Counted from the stretch's first letter, positions 1-7,527 are shown. The stretch: 19,843 nucleotides of DNA from Kiritimatiellia bacterium (GCA_900771325.1 CAAGNN010000151.1:1-19843); one strand, 5' to 3'. Numbers and translations: made by a program. The notes: a model not told the origin generated them from the sequence alone.

Positions 1-225
1 CGCGCGGATATGGTGGTCAAGCTGCCGGACTTCATCTACCTCTTCGAGTTCAAGACCGACGGCACGACCGCTCAAGAGGCCCTTCAGCAGATTAAGGACA
101 AGGGCTACACCACGCCTTACCTTCACGATGGTCGACCGCTCGTCATCGTCGGCCTCTCCTTCCACAAGGGCAAGCGCGAGCTCCAAGGGATTGCCTACGA
201 GGAGATCGCCGGACAAACCGCCTAA
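1..225 (+). CDS. C-terminal end of a PD-(D/E)XK nuclease-domain protein (AAA-ATPase-like/DUF1703 type), partial
   Basis: Open from the first base of the window, so the 5' part lies outside; an internal ATG at 10 is unlikely to be the true start. The readable peptide begins RADMVV and carries a FEFK motif. An Asp followed about 12 residues later by E-x-K is the D...ExK active-site signature of the PD-(D/E)XK superfamily. The following segment (EEAL-like helix, GY..PY, DGR, VGLSF, ending in a short strand) matches the C-terminal domain of the large, poorly characterised proteins that have an N-terminal AAA-ATPase-like domain. That family is abundant in Bacteroidetes and PVC anaerobes. The biological role is unknown; nuclease activity is inferred from the fold. 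It converges with phoR, and a possible shared terminator lies between them. Confidence 0.75.
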   Translation, partial: RADMVVKLPDFIYLFEFKTDGTTAQEALQQIKDKGYTTPYLHDGRPLVIVGLSFHKGKRELQGIAYEEIAGQTA

Positions 226-249
226 CGCCGCGCACTGTGCGTGCGACAG

Positions 250-285
250 AGAAGCCTGGCTCCCTGGATGGGGGGCCAGACTTCT
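250..285. terminator. Possible bidirectional terminator hairpin between convergent genes
   Basis: Arms AGAAG-C-CTGGC (250-260) and GCCAG-A-CTTCT (275-285) pair over 10 of 11 positions around a 14-base loop. It sits between the PD-(D/E)XK tail and the end of phoR. There is no strong T-run on either side, so it is only a weak intrinsic terminator candidate. Confidence 0.4.
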
Positions 286-308
286 GCTTTGTGCCGAGCG
301 CGGCGGGG

Positions 309-2072
309 TTAGGCGAGGGGAAGGGTGAGGGTGAAGGTGGAGCCTTGGCCGGGGGTGGAGGTGACGTTGACGGTGCCGTGGTGGAGGAGGGCGGTGTGTT
401 TGACGATGGCCAGGCCCAGGCCGGTGCCGCCGCGTTCGCGGGAGCGGTCTTTGTCGACGCGGTAGAAGCGCTCGAAGAGGCGGGGGAGGTGCTCGGAGGC
501 GATGCCGCAGCCGTAGTCGCGGACGGCGATGCGGGCGGTGTGGTCGGCGCGCTCGAGGGAGAGGTCGATGGCGGGGGTGCCGGTGGCGTAGCGCAGGGCG
601 TTGGAGAGGAGGTTGACGAGGGCTTGCTCGAGGAGGCGAGGGTCGCCGCGCAGGCTGAGCGGCTCGGCGGGGAGCGAGAGGCGGATGGGGACGCAAGCGC
701 GGTCGGCTTCGTCTTGGACGAGGGCGGCGGCGCTTTGGCAGAGGAGGGCGAGGTTGCAGGGGCGGAAGTCTTGCTCGGGGGCACCTTGGCGGCGTTCGAT
801 GGCGGCGAGGGAGAGGATGTCGCGCACCAGGGCGTTGAGGCGGCGGGACTGGCGCTCGAGGATGTCGAGGCAGCGGGACTGGGCGGGGGGATCGAGGGGG
901 GTGTCGCGGAGGGTCTCGACGGTGGAGAGGATGGCGGTGAGGGGCGTTTTGATCTCGTGGGAGACGTTGGCGACGAAGTCGGAGCGGAAGCTCTCGAGCC
1001 GGCGCAGGTCGGTGAGGTCGGTGAGGACGAGTAGGAGGCAGAGCTCGCCATCGCGTTCCATTCGCACGGCGTGGGCGAGGAGGATGCGGGGGGTGGAGGC
1101 GCCGTCATCGAAGGGCAGCTCGCGGGCGTGGAGGGTCGGCTCGCTAAAGGCGGTGCGGACGTAGCGGACGAGTTCGGCCGAGGCGGTGCGCTCAATGCGA
1201 AAGCCCGCCTGGCGGATGGCTTGGCCGAAGAGATGGGCGGCGGCACGGTTGGCGCGGAGGACTTCTCCATTGTGCGCGATGAGCAGGAGCGGCTCGCGCA
1301 TCGTGTTGATGAGCGCGTCGAACTCATTGCGCTCGCGGCCGAGCTGCTCGATGCGCGCGCGCAGTTGGCGGCCCATCGTGGCGATGGCTTGGGCGAGCTC
1401 GCGCAGAGGACCGCCTTTGGGCGGGGTGATGGGCGTCTCGAGTTTGCCGCGGGCAATGGCGACGGCCGCGCTTTGCAGGGCGATGAACTGGGGCCGCACG
1501 CGCAGGAGGAGGTAGCCCAAGAGGAGGAGGGCGAGGCCGGCACCGCAGAGGAGCGAGAGGGCGACGGCTTGGCGCATCTGCTCGAGCGAGGCGGTGATGG
1601 CGGCCAGCGGCAGGGCGGTGCGGACCACCCAGTGCTCGGCGCGCAGGGCGTGGTAGAGGAGGTAGGCCTGGGAGGTGGCCGAGTAGCGGACCGCGAAGTC
1701 GTTTTGCGCGGCGGGGCTTTCGGCGGCGGTGGCGGCGGAGACCTCGGGGCGGCGGGCGTGGTTGGGGAGGTCGGCGGCGGTGGCATCGGAGTCGGCCACC
1801 ACGGTGCCATCGGGGGCGATGACCGTTACGCGTAGGGGGTGGCCACGGAAGCGTTCAATGCGGCGTGCGACGGCCTCGAGCTTACCCTCGCGCAAGTCGG
1901 GCAAGAGGGTGTCGGCAATGAAGTGGGTGCGCTGGGCGAGGCTTTCGCGCGCCTCGGCGAGGGTGCTGCGCTTGAAGGCGCGGTATTGGGCAAAGAGGAG
2001 AATACCCGTGAGGATTGCCAGGGCCAACAGGCTCGCCGGCAGCGAGAGTAAAAGCAGGTCGCGGTGTTTCAT
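309..2072 (-). CDS. phoR: PhoR-like phosphate-sensing membrane histidine kinase
   Basis: A 587-residue sensor kinase, last gene of the pst-pho operon. Visible parts in order: membrane helix about 7-29; an extracytoplasmic region about 30-165; second helix about 168-191; HAMP-like linker to about 245; PAS-like region about 250-350; HisKA with SHEIKTPLTA and the phospho-accepting His372; ATPase domain with N-box NLLSNALRYA (Asn488/Asn491), DYGCG (Asp519) and GGTGLGLA near 548-555. By family it autophosphorylates and passes phosphate to PhoB, under control of the PstSCAB-PhoU complex. The sizeable extracytoplasmic domain resembles Gram-positive PhoR more than E. coli PhoR. The start has no Shine-Dalgarno: the bases before ATG read CCTCCT. 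It is separated from phoB by 223 bases of repeats, unlike the tight joins upstream, so its dose may be tuned separately. Confidence 0.92.
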   Translation of the reverse strand: MKHRDLLLLSLPASLLALAILTGILLFAQYRAFKRSTLAEARESLAQRTHFIADTLLPDLREGKLEAVARRIERFRGHPLRVTVIAPDGTVVADSDATAADLPNHARRPEVSAATAAESPAAQNDFAVRYSATSQAYLLYHALRAEHWVVRTALPLAAITASLEQMRQAVALSLLCGAGLALLLLGYLLLRVRPQFIALQSAAVAIARGKLETPITPPKGGPLRELAQAIATMGRQLRARIEQLGRERNEFDALINTMREPLLLIAHNGEVLRANRAAAHLFGQAIRQAGFRIERTASAELVRYVRTAFSEPTLHARELPFDDGASTPRILLAHAVRMERDGELCLLLVLTDLTDLRRLESFRSDFVANVSHEIKTPLTAILSTVETLRDTPLDPPAQSRCLDILERQSRRLNALVRDILSLAAIERRQGAPEQDFRPCNLALLCQSAAALVQDEADRACVPIRLSLPAEPLSLRGDPRLLEQALVNLLSNALRYATGTPAIDLSLERADHTARIAVRDYGCGIASEHLPRLFERFYRVDKDRSRERGGTGLGLAIVKHTALLHHGTVNVTSTPGQGSTFTLTLPLA

Positions 2073-2134
2073 AGGAGGTCGGGGGTGGAAGTGGCTGTGG
2101 GACTGTGGGAGTGAGGGAAGGGAGAAGAGGGGAG

Positions 2135-2182
2135 AGATGACAGATGACGGATGCCGGATGACAGAGCGCGTTCCGCGACGGA
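2135..2182 (+). repeat. Heptad-word block (4 x NGATGAC) plus 17-base motif, copy A
   Basis: Four in-register heptads AGATGAC, AGATGAC, GGATGCC, GGATGAC (2135-2162), then AGA, then GCGCGTTCCGCGACGGA (2166-2182). The same 17-base motif, with a different base at position 7, directly follows four heptads at 7395-7439 and 13656-13700. This block forms an inverted pair with 2240-2267. Confidence 0.85.
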
Positions 2183-2236
2183 TCTGCCGGGGCTTTCCGT
2201 TGCCTAACTGCCGTCATCTGCGAGCGCAGCGAGCAT

Positions 2237-2267
2237 TCCGTCATCTGTCATCCGTCATCTGTCATCT
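2237..2267 (-). repeat. Inverted partner heptad block in the phoB-phoR gap, copy A'
   Basis: Read on the minus strand this is AGATGAC, AGATGAC, GGATGAC, AGATGAC and GGA. Positions 2240-2267 are complementary to 2135-2162 at 26 of 28 positions, with a 77-base loop. The phoB-phoR transcript could therefore form a long stem here. The same 28 bases occur exactly at 8770-8797. A lone GTCATCT also lies at 2213-2219 in the loop, next to a CTGCGAGCGCAG palindrome. Confidence 0.85.
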
Positions 2268-2305
2268 GCGCGCGTGGCGCGGCAGGCTTGCCGCGCTACG
2301 CGCGC
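2268..2305 (-). promoter_or_regulatory. Strong hairpin overlapping the phoB stop codon
   Basis: Outer arms GCGCGCGT (2268-2275) and ACGCGCGC (2298-2305), and inner arms GCGCGGCA (2277-2284) and TGCCGCGC (2289-2296), make a 17-position stem with one non-Watson-Crick step and a 4-base loop. The phoB stop TAG (2298-2296) lies inside the right side. No U-run follows, so it suggests an mRNA 3'-end stabiliser, pause or attenuator rather than a classic terminator. This is inference. Confidence 0.6.
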
Positions 2306-2973
2306 ATCCTGTACCCCACGCCGCGGACAGTTTCGAGGCGTTCGCCGAAGGGGCCGAGTTTGCGGCGGAGGGAGACGATGGTGACATCGACGGCGCGGTC
2401 GGTGACAGGGTAGGCCTCGCCCTTGGTGCGGGCGACGATTTGGGCGCGGGTGTAGACGTGGCCGGGGTGGGCGCAAAGGAGGCGCAGGAGGTCGAACTCG
2501 CCGCAAGTGAGGGCGATCTCCTGGCCTTGGAGGGTGGCGCGGCGCTGCTCTGGGAGGAGGGTGAGGCCGGCGTAGCGGACCTGCTCTTCGGGGCTCTCCT
2601 CTTCGCCGCGGCGCAGGAGGGCGCGGATGCGGGCGATGAGGACCTTGTTGCTGAAGGGCTTGGTGACGTAGTCCGAGGCGCCCATCTCCAGACCGAGGAC
2701 GATGTCGTTCTCCTCGCTCTTGGCCGTGAGCATCAGCACGGGGATGGTGGCAAGGTCGGGGTCGGCCTTCAAGCGGCGGAGAACGCCCAGACCGTCGAGG
2801 CCGGGGAGCATCCAATCGAGGAGGATGAGGTCGGGCTTCTGGGCTTTGGCGCGCTCGAGGGCCTGCAAGCCGTCCTCGGCTTCAGCGGTGGTGTAGCCGG
2901 CGGCGGCGAGGTTGATGGCCAGGAGGTCGCGGATGGCGGCCTCGTCTTCGACAATCAGCACGAGGGTGTTCAC
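2296..2973 (-). CDS. phoB: PhoB-like response regulator (OmpR/PhoB family)
   Basis: 225 residues, the usual PhoB length. The N-terminal receiver domain shows the acidic pair Glu9-Asp10, phospho-acceptor Asp53 in LLDWMLPGLDG, Thr83 and Lys105 in VTKPF. The C-terminal winged-helix DNA-binding domain (about 130-225) includes the LTCGEFDLLRLL segment and ends in a RGVGYRM wing hairpin. It should bind Pho boxes and activate pstS and other phosphate-starvation genes when phosphorylated by PhoR. The start is GTG and shares the four bases GTGA with the phoU stop (2970-2973), which implies translational coupling; a TAGGAG lies about 10 bases upstream inside phoU. A strong hairpin spans its stop codon. 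Confidence 0.95.
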   Translation of the reverse strand: MNTLVLIVEDEAAIRDLLAINLAAAGYTTAEAEDGLQALERAKAQKPDLILLDWMLPGLDGLGVLRRLKADPDLATIPVLMLTAKSEENDIVLGLEMGASDYVTKPFSNKVLIARIRALLRRGEEESPEEQVRYAGLTLLPEQRRATLQGQEIALTCGEFDLLRLLCAHPGHVYTRAQIVARTKGEAYPVTDRAVDVTIVSLRRKLGPFGERLETVRGVGYRMRA

Positions 2974-3647
2974 AGACTTCTCGCTCCTATGTTGGCGCTG
3001 TGGCGGACGATTTGCCCTTCTTCCAGGTAGATGACATCTTCGCAGATGTTGGTGGCGATGTCGGCAATGCGCTCGATGGCATGGGAAATCGTCACGCAGT
3101 CCAAAGTATAACCCGCCTGGGCCGGATTTTTCAAGAGGCGTTCGCGGGCGTCGGCGTAGTGGGCGGCGTTGAGGGCATCGACGGCATCGTCCTCCTGGAG
3201 GATGGTGCGGGCCTGGTCGGAGCGGTGGCAGACGAAGGCATCGAGGGCGCCGCGGAGCATCCGGTGGGCGCGGGTGAGCATCGGCGTGAAGTCGAAGGTC
3301 TGCTCGGGCGGGGGCGTGAGCGCGGCGATGTCGATGGCGCGGGCGGCGATGTTGGCGGCCAGGTCGGCCACGCGCTCAAGCTCGCCATTGACTTTGAGGA
3401 TGGTGACCAGGAGCCGGAGGTCGCCGGCGACGGGCTGGTAGAGGGCCATCAGCTTGAGGCACTCCTCCTCGATGGTCACTTCGTCGGCATCGATGGCGGC
3501 ATCGCGGGCGATAATCTCGCGGGCGCTGTCGGCGTCGGGGCGGTCAACGGCGCGCATGGCGCGGATGAGGGCGTTCTCGGCGGCGGTGGCCAGGTCGAGC
3601 AAATGCTGCTTGAGGGTCTCGATTTCGTAGGTAAAACGGTCTCGCAT
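2970..3647 (-). CDS. phoU: PhoU phosphate signalling regulator
   Basis: 225 residues starting MRDRFTYEIE; this ATG is preceded by AAAGGAAG and gives the normal family length, whereas longer upstream in-frame starts would run back into pstB. All-helical, with two PhoU repeats. Repeat 1 contains EEECLKLMALYQPVAGDLR and VNGELERVADLAANIA. Repeat 2 contains ISHAIERIADIATNICEDV. The E-R-x-x-D-x-x-x-N pattern in each repeat is the metal-binding signature of the family. PhoU links PstB to PhoR and holds the kinase off in high phosphate. It lies 43 bases downstream of pstB and overlaps phoB by four bases, consistent with one transcript. Confidence 0.95.
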   Translation of the reverse strand: MRDRFTYEIETLKQHLLDLATAAENALIRAMRAVDRPDADSAREIIARDAAIDADEVTIEEECLKLMALYQPVAGDLRLLVTILKVNGELERVADLAANIAARAIDIAALTPPPEQTFDFTPMLTRAHRMLRGALDAFVCHRSDQARTILQEDDAVDALNAAHYADARERLLKNPAQAGYTLDCVTISHAIERIADIATNICEDVIYLEEGQIVRHSANIGARSL

Positions 3648-3690
3648 GGGAGTCTTCCTTTCGGGGATTGGGGGATGGGGCGCGGGGCGA

Positions 3691-4479
3691 TTAACCGAAG
3701 CGGCCGGTGATGTATTCTTCGGTCTTCTTCTCTTTGGGGGCGGTGAAGAGCTGCTTGGTGGGGCCGACCTCGATAATCTTGCCCTTATAGAAGAAGGCGG
3801 TTTGGTCGGAGATGCGCGCGGCCTGCTGCATGTTGTGAGTGACGATGACAATGGTGAAGCGCTCGCGCAGTTGGAGGACGAGGTCCTCAATCTTGAGCGT
3901 GGCCACCGGGTCGATGGCGGAGGTGGGCTCATCCATCAGCAGCACCTCGGGCTCGGCAGCAATGGCGCGGGCAATGCAGAGCCGCTGCTGCTGACCGCCC
4001 GAGAGGGCGAGGCCGGACTTGCGCAGCGCGTCCTTCACTTCATCCCACAAGCTCGCCCCGCGCAGGGCGGCCTCGACGCGCTCGGCGATTTCGGCGCGCG
4101 AGAGGCGGAAGTGCAGGCGCAGCGGATAGGCCACATTGTCAAAGACGCTCATCGGGAAGGGCGTGGGCTTCTGAAAGATCATCCCCACGCGCCGGCGCAA
4201 CGCCAGGAGGTCGGTCTTGGGATCGAGGATATTTACGCCATCGAGGAGCACCTCGCCCTCGGCGCGCTGTCCGCGGTGGAGGGAGTAGATGCGGTTGTAG
4301 GTGCGCAGGTGGGTGGACTTCCCGCAACCCGAGGGGCCGATGACGGCCGTGATCTGGCGCTCGGGGATGTCGAGGTTATTCTCGAAGAGGGCTTGGTGGC
4401 CGCCTTCGTAGTAGAAGGAGAGGTTGCGGGCGCGGATTTTGGGCGCGCGCGCCGGGGCGGATGAAGAGTTCGGTTGCAT
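3691..4479 (-). CDS. pstB: Phosphate ABC transporter ATP-binding protein PstB
   Basis: 262 residues from the ATG at 4479, preceded by AAGGAAG; in-frame sequence further upstream only overlaps pstA. Walker A GPSGCGKST at 48-56, Q-loop Gln103 in IFQKPTPFPMS, signature LSGGQQQR at 159-166, Walker B LLMDEPTSAID at 180-190, switch His215 in VTHNMQQA. Length and motifs are those of PstB. It forms a cytoplasmic dimer that drives phosphate import through PstA/PstC and also takes part in signalling with PhoU. The residues after Walker A are KSTHLRTYNRIY, where E. coli has a KSTLLRT-type sequence; this looks like a lineage variant. It begins 13 bases after the pstA stop. Confidence 0.97.
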   Translation of the reverse strand: MQPNSSSAPARAPKIRARNLSFYYEGGHQALFENNLDIPERQITAVIGPSGCGKSTHLRTYNRIYSLHRGQRAEGEVLLDGVNILDPKTDLLALRRRVGMIFQKPTPFPMSVFDNVAYPLRLHFRLSRAEIAERVEAALRGASLWDEVKDALRKSGLALSGGQQQRLCIARAIAAEPEVLLMDEPTSAIDPVATLKIEDLVLQLRERFTIVIVTHNMQQAARISDQTAFFYKGKIIEVGPTKQLFTAPKEKKTEEYITGRFG

Positions 4480-4492
4480 AAACGCTTCCTTG

Positions 4493-5389
4493 TCAGTGGG
4501 CGCGCTTGTCGCGGAAACAAACGCGGGCGACCAGATTGATAAGCAGGACGATGAGGGCGATGACGAGCGCGGCCCCCCAGCCGGCGCGGTGCATCGCCTC
4601 GAAGGGCGAGTTGGTGGCATACTCGGTGATGAGCACCGGGATGTTCGGCGTGGGGCCGGAGAAGAAGTGCGTGGGCCAACTGTCGGCGAAGAGCGCGGTG
4701 AAGAGCAGCGGCGCGGTCTCCCCGGACACGCGCGCCACGGAGAGGAGCACGCCGGTGACCAGGCCATTGCGGGCCGAGCGGCAGATGATTTGCAGCGTCA
4801 CGCGGCAGCGGGTGAGCCCCAGGGCCAGACCGCTCTCGCGCAGCGTGTCGGGCACCATCAAGAGCATCTCCTCGGTGGTGCGCATAATCACCGGGAACAT
4901 GAGGATGGCCAACGCCACCGCCCCGGCAAAGCCCGAGAAGCACCCCATCGGCACCACGAGCGCCATATAGACGAAGAGGCCGACAATCACCGAGGGCATC
5001 CCCATCATCACATTGGCACTAAACCGCAGGGCTGCGGCCACCGGCGAAGCCTTCCCGAACTCCGCCAGCCAAATCCCCGCCAGCAGCGCCGGTGGAATGG
5101 CCACCACCGCCGCGCAGAGCGTCACCAGCAGCGTGCCCAGCAGCGCATTGGCGATGCCCGCGCCGGGAATGCCGTAGGGCTTGGTGGGGTTGGTGAGGAA
5201 TTCCCAGCCCAACGCCTCGGCGCCGCGCAGCAGAATCGTCCCCAGCACCCAAATCATCGCCCCCACGGCCAGCGCCAGAGCGAGCAGCGAGAAGCCTTGC
5301 ATCAGCCAATCCTGGACCTTGCGCCAGGTCTGCGGCCGCGTCTTGCCGGCCAAGGCGGGAAGCGAGGTGGAAATCGAGCGCGTTGTCAT
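4493..5389 (-). CDS. pstA: Phosphate ABC transporter permease PstA
   Basis: 298 residues, close to the E. coli PstA length. About six hydrophobic helices: about 32-55, 82-108, 125-147, 153-170, a middle hydrophobic stretch after 200, and 270-290. Conserved MMGMPSVIVGLFVY and the permease loop RVSGETAPLLFTAL identify PstA rather than PstC. It forms the inner-membrane channel with PstC. The ATG is preceded by AAAGGAG, and the pstC stop TAA lies at the start of this ribosome binding site (11-base gap), indicating coupled translation. Confidence 0.95.
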   Translation of the reverse strand: MTTRSISTSLPALAGKTRPQTWRKVQDWLMQGFSLLALALAVGAMIWVLGTILLRGAEALGWEFLTNPTKPYGIPGAGIANALLGTLLVTLCAAVVAIPPALLAGIWLAEFGKASPVAAALRFSANVMMGMPSVIVGLFVYMALVVPMGCFSGFAGAVALAILMFPVIMRTTEEMLLMVPDTLRESGLALGLTRCRVTLQIICRSARNGLVTGVLLSVARVSGETAPLLFTALFADSWPTHFFSGPTPNIPVLITEYATNSPFEAMHRAGWGAALVIALIVLLINLVARVCFRDKRAH

Positions 5390-5400
5390 CGTTCTCTCCT

Positions 5401-6324
5401 TTACCGTTCGCCGCGCTTGGCCTTGGTCAAGGTCAGGTAATACTGCGCGGCCACCTGGATGGCGAAGGCCATCGTCAGCAAAATCAGCCCAAGGGCGAAG
5501 AGCGCCGCGCGCTGCAGGCCATCGGCCTCGGCAAAGTTATTGGCCAGCGTGGCAGCGATGGTGGTGCAGCCTTCGAGCGGCGAAGCGGGCACGGCGATGA
5601 CATTGCCGGCCACGAAGAGCACGGCCATCGTCTCGCCCAGCGCTCGACCTAGGCCAATGAAGACACCGCCAAGCAGGCCGCGCGCACCATAGCGCAGGAG
5701 AATGTCGCGCGCCACCTCCCAGCGCGTGCACCCCACCCCAAAGGCCGACTCGCGCAGCATCGGCGGGGGCATCCGCAGCACATCGCGCATCACCGCGCAG
5801 ATGTAGGGCAGAATCATCAGCGCCAGGATGAGCCCGGCGGTCAGTACGCCAAAGCCATTGGTGTCGATCCCCAACCGCCACCACAGCTCCTGCATCAGCG
5901 GGCAGACCACAAAGAGCCCCCACATGCCGTAGATGATCGAGGGAATGGCGGCCAGCAGGTCGATAGCCTGCCCCAGCAGCCGCGAGAGCGCCGGCGGCGC
6001 GTCGACAATCCACAGCGCCGAGACGAAGGCCAGCGGCAGGGCCACCGCCAGCGCAATCGCCGTCGTCTCCAACGTGCCAACCATCGCCGGCCACGCGCCA
6101 AAGAGCCCCGCCACCGGGTCCCACTCCTGCGACCAGAGGAAGCCGAACCCAAAGGTCCGCCACGCCTCCCACGAAGCCACCGTCAGTTGGATAAAGAAGC
6201 CCACCATCAGCACCCCGACTGCGAGCGCGCAGCCCAGGCAGAGCTTCCGGAAGGGGCCATCTACCGAAAACCTCCGCGCGCAGGAAACCTGCGCCGGAGG
6301 GTCGATTGCGAGCGTCTGTGCCAT
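5401..6324 (-). CDS. pstC: Phosphate ABC transporter permease PstC
   Basis: 307 residues from ATG at 6324 (MAQTLAI...). A GTG at 6333 would add three residues; neither has a good ribosome binding site, so the choice is uncertain. Predicted helices: about 30-52, 84-110, 118-142, 160-185, a hydrophobic stretch near 215-250, and a last helix at 275-300. The inner-membrane permease loop GLGRALGETMAVLFVAGN is typical of PstC. The region before the first helix is short and cytoplasmic. It pairs with PstA, receives phosphate from PstS and is energised by PstB. It begins 30 bases after the pstS stop. Confidence 0.94.
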   Translation of the reverse strand: MAQTLAIDPPAQVSCARRFSVDGPFRKLCLGCALAVGVLMVGFFIQLTVASWEAWRTFGFGFLWSQEWDPVAGLFGAWPAMVGTLETTAIALAVALPLAFVSALWIVDAPPALSRLLGQAIDLLAAIPSIIYGMWGLFVVCPLMQELWWRLGIDTNGFGVLTAGLILALMILPYICAVMRDVLRMPPPMLRESAFGVGCTRWEVARDILLRYGARGLLGGVFIGLGRALGETMAVLFVAGNVIAVPASPLEGCTTIAATLANNFAEADGLQRAALFALGLILLTMAFAIQVAAQYYLTLTKAKRGER

Positions 6325-6354
6325 GGTGTGCACCGTCGTCTAGCGCCAACTTGT

Positions 6355-7275
6355 TTACTCGCCTAGCGTCTTAAGCGCCTGGGCGCTCTCCTCAGCCGAG
6401 AGGGGCGTGTAATGCAGCTGCTTGGCCGACGCCGCGCCCTCAGTGAAGCACCAGGTGAAGTAATCCTTCAACGCGGCCTTACGCTCGGCGGGCGTATCCT
6501 TGCGCACCAGGATGTAGGTGGTGCCCAAGATCGGCCAATCGCCCTGCGTCGGCTCGCTCCAAGCCCCGGTGCTGTTCTGCAGCGCCACCGTCGAGAGCTT
6601 GGCCTCGAGCGCGTAGGTGTACTCGGTGTAGCCGATGGCGCCGCGGATCTTAGCCACATTGTTGCAAACGCCGGGGTTCTTCTGCCCGCCCAGACCGCAC
6701 GGCCACTTGACGCTTGCACCCGCGCCCACCTGCTCGCGCCACGCATCGGAAACCTTCGAGAGGTAGCCGGTGAAGATCGCGCTCGTCCCCGAAGAGTCGG
6801 AGCGGTGCACCACCGTCACCTTCAGCCCCTTGGGCAACTTCAGCCCGGGGTTCAACGCGGCAATCTGCGGGTCGTCCCACGCGGTAATCTCGCCCAGGAA
6901 GAGCTTGGAGAGGAGCTCATTGGTCAACTTCAGCTCCCCGGCCTTCACCCGCGGCAGGTTCACAATCGGCACCACCGGCCCACGGACCATCGGGAACTGC
7001 AACAGCCCCCACGCCTCGCAATCGGCCGCGCTCACCGGATCGTCGGTCCCGGCGAAGTCCACCGTCTTCTCCTTAATCTGATTACGCCCGGCACCCGAAC
7101 CGACCGATTGGTAGTTCACCGCCGCGCCCTGCTCGCTGGCCGTATAGCCATAGGTCCACACCTGATAGACCGGCGCAGGGAAGGACGCCCCCGCCCCCGT
7201 CAAGCGCAACCGCTCGGCCTTCACACTTCCGGCCGCCACAAGCGCGGCCAACGTCAGCATCATCATCTCTTTCAT
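6355..7275 (-). CDS. pstS: Periplasmic phosphate-binding protein PstS
   Basis: 306 residues from ATG 7275, chosen because AGGAGA lies 9 bases upstream and it yields a clean signal peptide: MKEMMMLTLAALVAAGSVKA, cleaved before ERLRL. A longer in-frame start at 7332 would bury that signal. Ligand-loop motifs are present: LTGAGASFPAPVYQVW near the mature N-terminus, YQSVGSGAGRNQI, DFAGTDDPV (phosphate-ligand Asp region) and RSDSSGTSAIFTGYL in the second lobe. It captures phosphate outside the inner membrane and hands it to PstCA. No lipobox, so it is probably soluble periplasmic. As first gene of the operon it is the expected target of the Pho box at 7350-7368. Confidence 0.96.
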   Translation of the reverse strand: MKEMMMLTLAALVAAGSVKAERLRLTGAGASFPAPVYQVWTYGYTASEQGAAVNYQSVGSGAGRNQIKEKTVDFAGTDDPVSAADCEAWGLLQFPMVRGPVVPIVNLPRVKAGELKLTNELLSKLFLGEITAWDDPQIAALNPGLKLPKGLKVTVVHRSDSSGTSAIFTGYLSKVSDAWREQVGAGASVKWPCGLGGQKNPGVCNNVAKIRGAIGYTEYTYALEAKLSTVALQNSTGAWSEPTQGDWPILGTTYILVRKDTPAERKAALKDYFTWCFTEGAASAKQLHYTPLSAEESAQALKTLGE

Positions 7276-7338
7276 ACGTGTCGTTCTCCTGATTTGTTCC
7301 AGAAAACGCCGCAAAGTATCGCACCCCTTCATGCGCCC

Positions 7339-7368
7339 AATATGAGCCCCAGGTTAGATTTCTGTTAG
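7339..7368 (-). promoter_or_regulatory. Candidate Pho box and -10 element upstream of pstS
   Basis: Minus strand 7368-7352 reads CTAACA-GAAAT-CTAACC: two related hexamers with starts 11 bases apart, the spacing of PhoB/PhoP direct repeats, and similar to TTAACA or CTTAACC-type boxes. CATATT (7344-7339) follows as a possible -10, about 65-70 bases upstream of the pstS ATG. Caution: GTTAG is also the word used in the adjacent heptad block, so the match may belong to that repeat. Confidence 0.45.
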
Positions 7369-7391
7369 CGCTCGGAGCCAGTTCCGAGCGC
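7368..7391. repeat. Perfect 9-bp inverted repeat between pstS promoter and heptad block
   Basis: GCGCTCGGA (7368-7376), loop of six, TCCGAGCGC (7383-7391). It touches the upstream hexamer of the candidate Pho box and could be an operator or the terminator-like end of the repeat element. Confidence 0.6.
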
Positions 7392-7394
7392 AGC

Positions 7395-7439
7395 GGTTAG
7401 CCGTTAGCGGTTAGCTGTTAGCGCGCGTCCCGCGACGGA
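7395..7439 (+). repeat. Heptad-word block (4 x NGTTAGC) plus 17-base motif, copy B
   Basis: GGTTAGC, CGTTAGC, GGTTAGC, TGTTAGC (7395-7422) run directly into GCGCGTCCCGCGACGGA (7423-7439). The architecture matches 2135-2182 and 13656-13700, but with a different word. Confidence 0.85.
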
Positions 7440-7503
7440 GGGGCGGAGGGTGCAACGGCAAGGCCCCCGGCCTCTGGCCACCCGAGGCAGTCCGCGTTGT
7501 GCC

Positions 7504-7525
7504 GTGGCCTGCTCCGTCAGGCCAC
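7504..7525. repeat. GTGGCCTG/CAGGCCAC hairpin, copy 1
   Basis: Perfect 8-bp arms GTGGCCTG and CAGGCCAC around CTCCGT. Related hairpins are at 7913-7936 and 19669-19690. A left arm without its partner (GTGGCCTGCTCCG) is at 7591-7603. Confidence 0.8.
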
Positions 7526-7527
7526 CC

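Noticed and set aside
143..1835. Long open frames on both strands over phoR, for example a 555-residue minus-strand frame and Gly/Glu-rich plus-strand frames
   Set aside because: They are low-complexity (Pro/Ser/Ala or Gly/Glu/Val rich), match no family, and lie over a fully motif-supported kinase. High-GC third positions create such frames over most genes in this window.
3648..3932. Longer PhoU with 95 extra N-terminal residues
   Set aside because: The extension lies inside pstB in another frame, is Ser/Pro/Arg-rich, and the ATG at 3647 has a good ribosome binding site and family length.
5401..6333. GTG at 6333 as the pstC start
   Set aside because: No ribosome binding site in front; the ATG at 6324 is preferred, though only weakly better.
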